A stretch of DNA of 64,000 nt from Lasiodiplodia sp. COLG20 (lineage: Eukaryota; Ascomycota; Dothideomycetes; Botryosphaeriales; Botryosphaeriaceae): the NCBI GenBank assembly GCA_009801085.1, contig VNWV01000008.1, positions 1,612,001 through 1,676,000 on the forward strand. The letters run 5' to 3'. Positions 25,083 to 37,400 of this stretch are shown piece by piece; positions within the stretch are counted from its first letter, which is position 1, and the number at the start of each line of letters is the position of its first letter. The position numbers and the translations under genes are program-made. The notes below the pieces were generated by a model. The model was given only the letters and a program-made list of their open reading frames with translations. It was not told where the DNA came from and made no database searches.

Positions 25083-26882
25083 TTGACGATGCACATCGCC
25101 CCGTGGTAGCACCACGGCTCAACGTCTTTTTTTCCCCTCTTGATATCCTCAAACGTGGCATTTCTAAACTGTACATCTGGCATAAACGGGCTTTCTTATT
25201 GAAAGAGGTGGAGCGATCCCCACTTATTCACGCATTCTCGTCTCTCGTTATCTGATTGAGATATCCTGGCACAACGCCATGTCTTACTTGCGCGTCGCAG
25301 CTTCGTTCCAAATCTTTGATCAGATCCAGAAAATTTTTTACCTTTCTTTTATTTCCGGAAGATATCTAGTGGGTTTGATACCTCGGGCAGGATGGAGTTT
25401 TTCTTTTTTTTATATTTGAAGTCGAATATGCGGACGTAGAAAGTCTGTCGCTGATACCTCAAGTTGTGCTTTATTTGTCTGGTTCCGTCGTAGCAATCAG
25501 TGTATGTGTGTATATGTGCGTCCCTGCAAGACGGACGATGACAAGATTGGCGAGAGGAGAGGAAGGTAGGTGTAATGCAGGGAAAAGCAGGTTTCCAGGT
25601 GCGCGAAGTGGTCTCTTGTCCTGTTTTTATCGTGCGTCTAGTGTGAAATGAACAATATCACAATAAAAGACTCATTCTCCCTTCTATGAGCTGTTCGACC
25701 AGGAAATATGTGATACGCGCACGTTGGTAGTACAATTCCGTTTCCGGCTCCCTTTGGAACGCGATTTGTGCTGATTCGATATTCTGTGGTGGAGAAGCGG
25801 AGTAGTACTGCTACAGGGGCGTCACCCAAAGTTCGACACTGAATATTTCACTTGTATGAGCGGTTCCATTGCAATTCTCGAACTTATTCTACGAAATATA
25901 GCTTCATTCGAGCAACGAAAGACTCCTGGGGATCTGGGCGGCACTGCATAACTGCCCTCGCATCATTGCCCTGGGACTGTTTATCGAAATGCGCAGAAAA
26001 AGTTCTAAGAGATACGAAGGAGGGCCGGCTGAGACAATGGATGGACTGATCAACAGCCGTGTCTCCAGTGGGCTGGACACTGCCAGTAGTGTCGAGTGGC
26101 CAGACCTTCAATTCCTCAGCAAGGCCCTGGTCGAGGAATTCAGGACTGCGGTCGCGGTCTGGTTTGAATCGAAGACACCGTTCCATAAAAGACCCAGTTG
26201 GGAGATACGAAAGCAACGTAGGCGACTGAAATTGGCCGCTGCCTAGTATCGAGTACTGCGACACGAATTCTTCCGAGGCAGTCAGAACAAAATGCTCCCG
26301 GCCAGTTTCCCCCAAGTTATATCGATACGAGCTACTGATCATGATGCTGGCACTTATTAAGATTTCAATCCACCGGCACTCCCTGCAGGTTCCAGCCATT
26401 TCACGACCTTGGGGGCAGATGTTCCATGGGTACACGGAAAAGAATGTGGTGGAAGTTGGGGAAGAGTTCATATCAATTGTCAATTATCTCCCATCGCCTC
26501 CTAGGGAAAAAACCATTCCGAAGCCCTCCCCTCCTTCATGCCATCATCAGTGAATCTGTCATGTAAGAGCCGAAAAAGATCCCGATACTTTTTTTTGCCC
26601 TGCTCCCAGTTTTCATGTGAACTTCCGTTCATATATCTACAGGTACCAAAAGAGACTATCTAAGGGGTCCCGGCCCTTCGCTCATGAAACATTTTCCATG
26701 TGAACCCGAAAGAGAAATCGTTTCATTCTTTGTGATCATGTTTTTTGTCCGTTGGTCCATACAACATACGTGACCCTCTCACTGGCGAGACAGCTGCGAG
26801 GAACACTCGGCTCAAAAGCCACGTGGCTGCTCAATTTGCACGCGCACAAAAGCACAGCAACGTCAACGCACCGGGACAGAAT
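25083..26882. other. 1.8 kb between convergent genes; only a doubtful ORF
   Basis: This stretch contains 3' flanks of the MARVEL-like gene (plus) and the methyltransferase gene (minus). It is AT-richer than the surrounding genes. A 199-codon minus-strand frame at 25884-26483 is longer than usual for such sequence but has no signal, motif or intron support. I do not call it a gene. Confidence 0.5.
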
Positions 26883-28530
26883 CTACTCCTGATTCTTGGC
26901 GTGGAAGGCATTGAGAGCACCCGAGATGTTGTACTGGGTGGGGATGCCCTCGATGCGGTGCGTCGAGTTGATGTTCTTGACGAGGGTGATCTGCCAGCAC
27001 GTGGCACCGCCCTGGCGAGAGATGATGGTCGAGTAGGCAAGGAAGTACTCCCAGATCCTGAACCAACGCTTGCCGTACTTGGCCTCGACCTTCTCGCGGT
27101 TGGCCATCCAGTTGCGGTACCAGCGCCAGAGAGTGGCCGAGTAGTGCACGCCGATCGTGTCGATGTGCTTGACCTCGAAGCCGGCACCCTCGAGGCGGTC
27201 GACGACGAAGCCGAGGGGAGTGGACGCGTCGGCGCCGGGAAAGATGTACTTGTTCATGAACAGGCCCCAGATGAGGTCCTCGTACTGCCAGCTCTTGCGC
27301 AGACCGGCAATCTGGAGGAAGAAGATGCCGTCGTCGTCGAGCATGTCGTGGACCTGGCGGAAGAAACCAGACAGGTGGCGGATGCCGACGTGCTCGGCCA
27401 TCTCGAGGCAGGTGATCTTGTTGTACTTGCCCTCGGGCACGGGGACATCGCGGTAGTCCATGCAGAGAATCCTGCTCTGCTCCTCGGAGACACCGGCGCG
27501 ACGGAGGCCCGAGTTGCCCCAGGCAGTCTGGTTGCGCCCGAGAGTGATGCCGGTGACGTGAGCACCACGCTTGACCGAGGCGAACTTGGCAAGAGTACCC
27601 CAGCCGCAGCCGAGGTCGAGCATGCGCTCGCCGGGCTTCAGCTCGATCTTCTCGCAGACAACGGCAAGCTTGTTGTCCTGGAGCTGCTCGAGCGACTCCT
27701 CTTCATTGATGTTGGAGATGATGCCGGAGGTGTAGATCATGCGCGGGCCGAGGAACCAGGCATAGAAGTCATCACCGCGGTCGTAGTGGTCACGGACCTG
27801 CTCCTCGTCTGCGAGCAAGAAAGTCAGGGCAAAGCAGCGGCCGGGGCGGGGCAAGGGGATACTCACCCTGGGAGCGGGTGTGGAGGATGACCTCGGGCAT
27901 CATGCCGGTCAGGAAGAAGACAAACAGGCCCCAGGTGAACTTGAAGCTGGCCCAGTCGTGGCGGTACTCGAGGATCTCGAGAGCGTCGCCCTTGAAGTCG
28001 ATCTCGCCGTCGAAGTACTTCTCGTGGAAGGTGTGCATGGGGATCTTGTTCTTGCCGTAGTACTTGTCACGGTCCTCCTCGTTGTGGAACTGGATGTAGT
28101 GGTCGATGGGCTTGCCCGGGTAGCGGGCCTTCTCGTTCTTGCGCGGGGCAAAGGTCGAGGCGACGGTCCAGAAGGCCATCAGGATGGGGATGGCGGTCAG
28201 GATGCCGAAGAAGATCCATGTCTTGATGCCGCCGCCGACCTTGAAGGTGAAGTACAGTGGGATGCCGCCGAGCAGGGCGAACAGGATGTTGTTGTTGAAG
28301 CTGTCGCTGCCGGGGCCATCGGCGGGCAGAGGGGCGTTCTTGATGGTCGGGTACTGCTTGGGTCAGCGATGGACGGGGTTTGGGCAGCCAATGGCGCGGG
28401 AGGGCGGATGGGTGGTACTCACGCTGGTGGTGCGCACACCGTAGTTCTCGGCGGGCAGCGGCGTGTGGGCCGGAGGAGTCTCGATGAACTCGAACGACTC
28501 CTCGGAAGGAGCCTTGGTCGTGTCGGCCAT
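26883..28530 (-). CDS. sphingolipid C9-methyltransferase-like (cyclopropane-fatty-acid-synthase family)
   Basis: Three exons (28423-28530, 27867-28353, 26883-27808) encode 506 aa. Fungal members methylate C9 of the sphingoid base of glucosylceramide using S-adenosylmethionine, an ER or membrane reaction that affects growth and membrane properties. Seen: a short acidic N-terminus (MADTTKAPSEESFEFIETPP), two adjacent membrane spans at about 60-105, then DEEQVRDHYDRGDDFYAWFL created across intron 2, SAM motif MLDLGCGWG at about 261-269, EMAEHVG and an LWRWYRNW-containing C-terminal half. Two N-terminal membrane spans plus a CFA-synthase-type catalytic domain distinguish this family from bacterial cyclopropane synthases. 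Introns have GTGAGT donors. Only 247 bp separate its start from the stop of the upstream AP-3 delta gene on the same strand. Confidence 0.9.
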
Positions 28531-28777
28531 TGTGGGAGCCTGCGGGGAGTGGATGGCTGCGAGCAGGAATTGTCTGGCTGGCTTTGGAGGTGCGAGGTGG
28601 GCGGATTGTGGTTTGAACGACGCGCCGTCTGTGCGAGCTCGGACCACGCACGGCCACGTTTCAAGCTCCCGTTCCTTGGTGCGCGCCCGCCTTGCTCACA
28701 TCACCTGGAGATCGCATCCGAGCTTTCTACAGTCACAAAGTGTATTCAGATTTCAGTCTCGAGGTAATTGCTGCCCC

Positions 28778-31700
28778 TCAGCTTCCCGGAGCCCCCTCGC
28801 CCTCCAGTGCCACCATCCTCCTCTTCTTTTTCTTCTTGCCCTTGCCGTCCCCCTCCGCTTCCGCCGCCCCGTCCTCCTGCTTCTTTACCTTCTTCTTCTT
28901 TTTCTTAACCACCGCTGCCTCGCCCTCGCCTGCTGCTTGCTGGCTTTCCTCCGCCGCTTGCTGGTTTTCCTCCGCCGCTTCCGGCTCGCCCTTGGCCTCC
29001 TTCTTGGCCTTCTTCTTCTTCCTCTTGACCAGCTGTCCTTCTGGCGGCACGTCCTTCGCCTGGATTCGCTCGCTTGCCCGCTGCATCTCGAGCCTCAGTC
29101 TTTCTACCTCCTTCAACGCCTTTGCCATCTCGGCCTCCTCGGCCTCCCGCCGCTCCATGTCCAGCTTGCTATTGCCCGTTTCCTCGAGCGACAAAGATGC
29201 CAATCCCGTGGAATCCACTTCCAGCAACGACTTCTTGCCCTTCTGCGTTGGCTTGGCGAGCTCCGGCCTCGACGAGTCCGATGCTGCGCTAGGCTCGTCC
29301 GGCCCGAGGTTCTCGTCCACAAGAATCTCAAAGTTCTTGCGCACCTTTCTCCTCGGCTGCTTGGTAGTTCTGTGCTCTCCGCCGAGCTGGCCCTTGGTCT
29401 CTAGATCCAAGTCCATGATCGGTATCGAGTCGAGGTCCAGGTCTTCGCCATTGTTGGTCTTGAGAATGTTGTGAAGTGGCGTCGATGTTCCCGAGCGCTC
29501 GTCTTCGGTGGGAATGTAGAATGGGTCGTCCTTGTTCCTCGCCCGGCGCTCTGCCTTCCTCCTTGCAATGATGTCCGGATCCAGGTACTCTTCCTCCGCA
29601 GCGCTTGCCTGGTACGATTTGGGCTCTGCTTCGGGCGCCTCCAGGCGATCAGCCGCCGCTTCGGACTGAGTGGGAACTGCCGTCCTCTGGCTGTAGAATT
29701 GATACACGTCATCCTCGTCGGGCTCAACGAACGACTCATAATCAGCCTTGCGCAAGAGGTTCGGGAGATCCGGGTTGATGGGGGCGTCCAGATCTAATTC
29801 GTCCGGCACCGGCACCTTCCTCTGTGCCCCGGGAGCCACGGGGTTGAGCTCGAGGCCTGTGAACAGCGAGGGGATCGCTTGTGTAAGAAGCAGCGGCGGG
29901 TCGACAAAATCGCCATCTCCCGGGCTGGCTTCTTGCCCGGATGCCGCTTCTGAAGCAAGCCGCATCAGCTCCAGGTATTCCACCGCTCTCTCCTGAACTT
30001 CCAGGTTTGGATGCATGGCTAGCGGCTCCAGGAAATGCACGACCCGAGCCATGAGGAGCACCATCGTCGATTTGCGTTCCGAAGTCCATGACACCTGCTC
30101 GTTGGAAGAGACAGAAGCGAAGACCTTGGGCACGGCCTGGATGTAGATGGCCAGAATGTGGTGTGGGAGGAGAGCAGATGATGAATGCATTAATGAGTTC
30201 AGAACTCCCTCTGGGTTTGTCAAGAGCGACGCGTATTCGCCCACCATCCAAGCAGCTGCGCCTAGAACGCCCTGGCCTCCGTTGCCCGACGCGGGGAACA
30301 TTTGATCTCTGCGGTCGACGAGGATGAGAGACTGCGCAGCTTCCGTCGCTTCTGGCCGGACGGCCTTGACTCGGACCGCCACATTCTGGAGCTCTTTTCC
30401 GATCTCGAAGGACACGTCATCCTTGTCGCCCATGGACGTGCCGTCGGATTCGGGCAGCTCTTCGTCCAGAGATGCCGACTTCGAAGAAGGCGACACTCGG
30501 ACGAGTTGAACGAGGACGTCGATGTACCAGTCAAAGTCGATGATATTCGCATACGTGTCACGGGCACACATTTCGAGGATGCCTTTGATGGCCTTGATCC
30601 GGTAGTCCTCTGGGAGAGGCGGCGGTTGGTCCTTTGTCTTTTCATTTCGACGGATCGACTCTTCGGCCTCGTCGTCGGACGGGTCTGCGGCCGGCACCAC
30701 CCCCTCGTGAAACCCACGATCGTTCAGAGGGTCATCGGCCGCGGATGCTCGTGGTGCATTTCGAAGCTGTCGGATAAGTCTCCCAACTATGACGGTAAGA
30801 TTATCGGGATTAACCATGCCAATGACAAGACCAAGTGCTTGCGACCTGATTGAGATGTCGGCATCGTCTATGCATTCTAGGATCACGTCTTGATGTAAAG
30901 ACACTAGGTGCGGATGTGATCGGACGATCTTGTCAAAAGCAAGCAGAGCGACGTATTTCACTGAGACAGTCAGCGGCCAAAATTGCAATTGAGGCACAGT
31001 AGCGTAACCCACGGTTAGGATCCCCTTCGACGACCAGCATGCCACGGAGTTTTCCTACGCACAAGCGAGCTATCTCCTCTCCCTCCGTGGTTCCTTCGGC
31101 GCCTTCAAGAATGCCGCCTTGAATGATACCGTTGATGCACTCGTACAACAGAGACATGGCAGGGGTCGTCTTGATGATGGCCGTCAGCGGGGGAAGGAGC
31201 TTCTTGATGAGACGCGGTTCCAGAGGAGTCAAGGTTGCAAACAGCTTGATAATCTTGATAGCCATCCAGTTGTTCCCGCCTTGGACAAGAAGGTCGAACA
31301 GCCTTGGTGCCAGAGGCAAGAAGTCCTGGGGCCTTCTCCAACCGAGCTCGCAGACGACGTTGACAATGGCGGCCGTCACGCTCGGGTCCTCGTCGTCATC
31401 CAACAGCCGCTCCTTGATCCGGGGCCATGCGGGTCGCAAAGTCTCGGGGTAGACCAGTGCGAGACGGTACAGTGTGACCACCGTTTTCTTGCGTATCGAA
31501 GAGTGAGAGTGTGTAAGTCGGGGTAACAGGTCCGAGAGCAGCGAATTTGCCATGGAGGGATTGATGACATGCGGTATGGCCGACAGAGGAAGCGTGATTG
31601 TTGTTGGTTGGGGAGAGCTCAAGTCCTGAAGAGCCATCAGCGCCAATGATGGAGAGCACAATATCGTGGGCCAAGCGTACCTTCTTGAGTAGATTCTCCG

Positions 31701-32132
31701 CTAGCATCAAGACCTCGGTGTCGGGCCTGAAGCTCTGCACGGCGGCCAGGTAGCCGATTTTCTTATGGCCGTATTTAGGAGATGACATGACTTCCAGCAC
31801 GTTGAACGAGGCCCAAGACATGTCATGACCAAACATCTCTAGGTAAGTGAGCTTGAGCAAGGCGGTGGCCTTCAAATCTGCAGTACTCGCACTTCAGTAA
31901 ATTAAGCCCGCAAGCGTAGGCGCCGGCTCTGCCGCAGCCACTGACCCATGTCCGAGCCTTTGATTTCCTTGCGGCACTCCCGCAGGCTTTCCTGGATGTA
32001 CTCTCTCTCATTGCCTTTGTGGTTGCGCAGGCCTCGGATGAGGTCGTACAGCGATTTCTCGAACCTGGGGGACGAGACGTGTCAGCGACTCCGTGCCGGA
32101 GCCGTGCTCGGAGCTAGGGAGGTAACAAACAT
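28778..32132 (-). CDS. apl5: AP-3 adaptor complex subunit delta (Apl5-like)
   Basis: Five coding exons (32131-32132, 31946-32064, 31681-31877, 31013-31625, 28778-30960) give 1037 aa. AP-3 sorts cargo from the Golgi or endosome directly to the vacuole; delta is one of its two large subunits. The protein begins MFEKSLYDLIRGLRNHKGNE, the standard delta start, and continues with the adaptin repeat region (MFGHDMSWASFNVLEVMSSP, CELGWRRPQDFLPLAPRLF, NNWMAIKIIKLFATLTPLEP). The start codon is split: AT before donor GTTTGT at 32130, and the G follows acceptor CCCCCAG at 32065 with a CTGAC branch site. The upstream sequence in this frame contains TGA with no ATG. The hinge and tail (about the last 300 residues) are highly charged with four Lys-rich blocks such as KRKKKKAKKEAK and KKKKKKVKKQ. 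Divergent from emc2. Confidence 0.93.
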
Positions 32133-32555
32133 TCTGGCGTCGTGTCGAACGTCGTCGTCGCGTGCACGAGCTGTCTAGGCGGAAACGCGTCGTCGATTCA
32201 CGATAGCGGGGCGGGGGGTTCGAGGGCGGCGGTGGAGACCGTTCAGCGACATTATCGGCTCTGCGCGAGCATCTGTACGACTGTGGGCCGGAGGCAGTTG
32301 GCGCTGGCGGTTCCGTGGGAGCAGAAGACTGTGGAGGCGCAACTTGGGTTGTTCGTGCGCGGTGTGGTCCCCGCGGGCGGAGAGATCATGACGATGCCGG
32401 GCGCGACTAGCGGGAAAGTCATTGCCGCCCCTCGCGCGAAGCGGCCTCTGCCAACGGGCAACCGTCTACGAGCTACCTATCACGTATCTCTACCCAACAC
32501 CAACACCCTACCCATTCCGCCCGCTCTACCCTCCCGCCGCGAGCGAGCCGCTACC
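32133..32555. promoter_or_regulatory. divergent promoter region apl5 / emc2
   Basis: These 423 bp separate two opposed genes and are GC-rich, with no clear TATA box. The ORF that crosses it on the plus strand is an upstream extension of the emc2 frame with no family-like sequence before MSTAEL. Confidence 0.5.
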
Positions 32556-33706
32556 ATGTCCACCGCCGAGCTCGTCTACCCGCCGCCCAACCTACCTCCT
32601 GCATCCGCACTCCGGCTTTCCCAATCCGCTCCGCGCATTCTCTCGACATCAACCACTTCATCCCTACCATGGCCGCTTTCCCTGCTCACGTCAAGAGAGA
32701 CGCAAGAGACATGGGCATCCCACGAAAACCTCCTGCTGTCCTGCCTGCGCACAGGCGACGACAAGTCCGCGCGCCAATGCCTTGACCGGCTAAAGGCTCG
32801 CTTCGGCGAAAATAACCAGCGCGTCGTCGCCCTGCGCTTCCTGTACGAGGCTGCCGTCGCTGAAGACAAAGACCTGCGCCGCATCCTGGAGGACCTGGAG
32901 CGTGTATTGAAAGAGGATCCCACGAGTCTGGTAAGCTCTCAGCTTTTTCGCCTTGGGGAATCACCTCTGGGGAAACCTTGGTACTTGTTCCCGACGATCC
33001 ATGGCTGATGCTCCTCTCTCAATCTAGCCGCTCCGTAAGCGCAAGGTCGCCCTCCTCCGCTCCATGGGCCGCACCGCTGAGGCCATCTCTGCGCTCGTCG
33101 ACCTCCTCGACTTCTCGCCCACGGATGCCGAGTCCTGGGCAGAGCTCTCGGACCTCTACCTCGGCCAGAGCATGTACTCGCAGGCTATCTTCAGCCTCGA
33201 GGAAGTCCTCGTCATCACGCCTTTTGCATGGAACGTGCATGCGCGAATGGGCGAGCTGCTCTACATTTCGGCCACAGTCGCGAACAATACGGACGGCAAT
33301 GTGCTTAGGAATCTGAGCGAGAGCTTGAGGAGGTTTTGCCGCAGCATAGAGCTGTGCGACAATTACCTGCGTGGCTATTATGGACTTAAGCTTGTACGTA
33401 TCAAAGATGAAATGCCATCCCCCAGTCAGTCGCAGCTAACCAGTCCTCTTCCAAAAAAAGACGGCCAAGAAGCTCCTCGAGTCTCTGCCGAAGGTCTCCA
33501 ACAAGCAAGCCGTTACCGACACGGCTGGTGATATTGCGCCCCCGTCTGTTGCAACTGTTGAAAAGCTGCATGAGCTGGCAACAGCCAAGCTTGCTGAGAT
33601 CGTGCGGCGCAGCGGGTCGGGTGAGGCTGGCTGGGACTACGATCAGTCTGAGCTGATCAGCGCACGGGAGCTTCTAGACCGAGACACGCAGGTGGTGCCG
33701 AAGTGA
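32556..33706 (+). CDS. emc2: ER membrane protein complex subunit 2 (Emc2), TPR protein
   Basis: Three exons (32556-32930, 33028-33393, 33461-33706), both introns in phase 0, give 328 aa. Emc2 is the cytosolic TPR subunit of the EMC, which inserts tail-anchored and multi-pass membrane proteins. Seen: helical TPR-like repeats including GDDKSARQCLDRLKARFGEN, RKRKVALLRSMGRTAEAISA, and the Emc2 hallmark DAESWAELSDLYLGQSMYSQ followed by AIFSLEEVLVITPFAWNVHA. The CDNYLRGYYGLKL stretch and a C-terminal KLAEIVRRSGS segment complete the family pattern. The length matches fungal Emc2. The start at 32556 is the first ATG giving family-like sequence. Confidence 0.92.
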
Positions 33707-34469
33707 AGCTGTCAACGCACGAGGAATGACGACCAGAAAATACGAAAACGTACGAGGGGTGTTGAGCGCTGACGCTTATGCCTAGCTGCTGCGTGACGAA
33801 GGGGAAAAGGCGGGCTGGACGTCTTCGTTGCGGAAGATGGAATGGTGAAGAATCAGTGTGCCGTTCTCCATCGGATCCTGGGAAAAGTAGAGAATCACCC
33901 TCTGCAACATTTCGGAAGGATTAGATCGGTGAGCCCTTCATCGTGCGCATTTGCGTAGCCCAGTTCAATTCCAAGAGCGGGAAGGGCTCAAAGAACCACA
34001 CATTTCATTGACATTAAGCTGTAAACTCTCTTTCCCCTCGTGGAGATGCAAGCTGTACAGCTAGAATCGCTCCTTTTAGTCTGGCCGGGGTTGACGGCAT
34101 AAAAGAAAGCTACGCTAGTCGTGCAAGAACGCTAATAATCACAATAATAAGAGCCGTTGCTGTCCATGACCGTATCCTATCCCATCCATCCCATCCCAAT
34201 CCTGCCCGGCCCTTCGGTCCATGCCTCGACCTCGCGCGGCCCCAACAATCCTAAACCACTCCAAAGAAACGCCGGACCCGCTTGTGAAACAAGGTAATCA
34301 CTGCGGCATAAGCACCCAAACGGATAAAGCGCGACAGCCACCGTGACTTGCAGCCGCCGATCCTCAACGTATAGCGCCAAAAGCGCCAAGGGGGAGGAGA
34401 AAAACGTGCATGGGAAGAAGCGCACGCAGATCAAAACCAATTGACCAGACTTGAAGACTGTCCGCAGGC
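33707..34469. other. intergenic between convergent 3' ends
   Basis: This is the 3' flank of emc2 (plus) and vid21 (minus). It includes an AT-rich run near 34130-34150 suitable for polyadenylation. No gene was seen. Confidence 0.6.
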
Positions 34470-37400
34470 CTAACGGCCGCCGGCCTGCCCCTGTTGCTGG
34501 GCCTGCTGCGAGTGCTGACCTTGCTGTGGTGTCTGTTGGCCAGCAGAACCAGCCCGGTTGCTCGGGCTACCATGCTGACCAGGCTGCAACTGCTGCGCGT
34601 TCTGCTGAGGCGTTGCACTGCGACTCTCCGGACGGACAGACCCCAGATTGGGACTACCCTGCTGGGCTGAAGGTGTGCGTGCCTGCTGCTGCTGCTGCAT
34701 CAGATGCTGCCGCATTTGCTGCTGATACGCTGCCTGTTGCTGTGGGTTGTGGTTTGGAGGGCTTGAGCTGCCACCCGGGTTGGCGAGGGTAGCGTGCTGT
34801 TGATACGGACTTGGCGACACTTGCGCCCCATTGTTCCCACCGCTCGAGGCGGCACCTGATGCGGCGTTCAGCGCATTTTGACGAGCATTCTGCTGTAGCT
34901 TCTGGTTCATTCGGTCTCCAGCAATGCGGCTGGCCTCAGCCTGTGATAAATTTGGGTGTTGCAATTGAATCTCGTGGGTCAAGTTGGTGATCTGCGGGAC
35001 GTGGCCGCTGGAGAGGGCCTGGGGCTGTTGAGGTGCTGAGGAGTTTGGGGCGGCTATGCGCGGAGATGCTGAGGCACCTTGCATGCCATTCATGTTCCCG
35101 GCATTCGGGCCGTTGGCCTTGGGGGTGCCCATGTTTGCCGCAAGCATCGAAGGGTTCTGCATGTTGCTGCTGCCGTTGCCGTTGTTGCCGCTGCTCGTAC
35201 TGGTCATGTGTCCTCCAGACATGCTGTTGGCCCGGTTCATTTGCTGAGCCTGCTGCTGCAAAAGGTATTGCTGCTGCTGTTGGGTAAGATTTCGTTGTTG
35301 CATGGCCATCCGCATGTCTTGTGCTTGGTGAGGGGGTCGTTGACCTTGCATGTTCATCTGCATCTGAGCTTGAGGGATACCCATCGGCATTCCAGACATG
35401 TTGCCGTTCGACATATTGCCTTGCATACCCTGCCCTGGGTGCGGGCGACCTTGCATCCCCATGTTGGGATGGAGCTGGCCGTTTTGACCGGGGACTTGGC
35501 CGTGAGCACCGTTCGGAGTACCATTGCGTTGTTGGCCGATCTGAGGCATTCCAGGATGGCCAGGCATTTGACCTGGTCTAGCCATAGCTTGCTTTGACAG
35601 CCGTCAGCACGTGAATACTTGCTTTTGGAGTGATCGGTTTACCCTCTGGGCTGCCATCATTTGCCGGCGGTACTCCTCCTGCTTTTCTGCCATTTTCTGC
35701 TCGCGCTCGTACTTGAGTTTACTAAACTCCTGAGGGGTATGCACGCTGGTTCGGACAGGGGCGGCTTCATGAGCCTTTCTCAATGCAGCAGCTTTAGCGG
35801 CTAAGGCACGATTAGCAAATGGTCCGAAAGCGGAAGTAGTATACGAATTGACTCACCCTCTTGCTGCTTATGCTGCGCCGTCTCACGCTTCCTCGCCTGT
35901 TTTCTCATTGCGTCGATCAACGCTAAAAATCTATTGCCCTTACGCCTCTCTACGCGGATTGGTTGAGCGGTCCGGCGTCTTGGTGTGCCCAGTATCTGTC
36001 CTGGAGTCTGTCCTTGTTGGTGTGCTTGTTGCTGGGCAGCCTGGTACTGTGCAGTAACTGTCCGTTGGGCGGCTTCAAGACGTGCTTGATACGTTCGGAA
36101 GTAAGGAGTCTTGGCCATCTCGCCAGGCAGTCCTTCTAATTGCACCCAACGTTCGAAGCATTCCCAAGGTGTCCGCCGTTCAGCCCCAGACGTGAACAAA
36201 GAAGACTGTTCCAGAGATGCGGCCACCAAAGACCAGTTGAACTGGTACTCCTTGACTAGCGTGCGTAACCGTTGATCCTCGTCCCAGAGCCACTGTGACG
36301 GCATTCGCGCCTCGAAAAACTGTGTCGACGGCATCGGAAACTCCGATGGAGGTCGGAAGGAGTGTCCAGCGTGAAGGCGATCGCGGACGTGTTTGTTCTC
36401 GGGAAGGAACAGAGCCACATCCGTTTGCTCCGGGGCGAGGCCCACTCTTGAAAAACGAAGACTGGGGGTGGAGGTGTTTGAACGCTCTGAAGTTGGTCGC
36501 TTCGAAGAGTAGCCGGCAGACTCATCTTCTTCCCCGTATTCGTATCGGCTGCGCTTTCGTGGAGGCTCTGTAGACTTGGGCACGAGCTTCGCGGTGATTA
36601 GTTGGGAAACGGGGATTATCTCAGGATCTATGGAGATTGGCGTCAAAACGGAGGGAGACGGGAACCCCTTCAACCTGGACTCGTAAGAAGGCAGTTCCTG
36701 GAGAACCTTCTCACTGATGGGCGTATGGTCAATCTTAGCAACAATATCTTCATAGCCAAGAGAAAACAGAGCTGCAGGCGGGTTTGATGATCGAAGATTG
36801 ATAGGAAATTCGTCATCATCAGGAAAAGATTCGCTTTCCGTCTCGTTCGCGCCCGACGGAACGAGCTCTGGAGGCGACGGAATGTCCTCGTCCATTGGGT
36901 CCGCAGGAGCCGGCGGTGCTGCCGGTTTGCACGTGGCCTTGACCTGCAATGAGCGACGCTTCTCCGGGGACGCATCGACCCACTCGGCACACCATTCTGC
37001 CATGTTCCGGGCAGCAGCCATTTTCCATCTACGCTCCTCCCTGAAATCGGTTCGCATCCACTTCATCTGCGCAAGGAGACTGTCGTGGAATGAAGCTTGG
37101 CGCGGAGGTTCGGTGGACTTTTCCATCTGCCGCAAGGACCATCTATTGGCGTGCTGGAGAGTGTAGATACGCTTGAGAATCTTGTAGTCTTGCTGTTCTC
37201 GAATGCTGGCATACTTGCTTTGAGTCGAAATGGTTTTAGTGGCCTTGTCAAGGAGTTCACGGCACGAATACATTGGCGCCGAGTGCGCCTGAAAGTCGAA
37301 CATCCCAATCAGATAGTCCTTATCCGGGTCCTGGGCAGCTCCCTTCAATTTGGACCATGCCCTGTTTACCTCTTGGCCTCCTCTTAACGCCAGGGCACCG

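Noticed and set aside
27878..28767. 295-codon plus-strand frame opposite the methyltransferase gene
   Set aside because: Val/Leu/Glu/Asp-rich translation mirrors the biased codons of the conserved minus-strand gene.
35801..35850. Vid21 ending at the stop of the long central ORF
   Set aside because: A GTGAGT donor before that stop and a GCTAAT branch/TTAG acceptor join it in frame to two more exons, which carry the typical Gln-rich tail.
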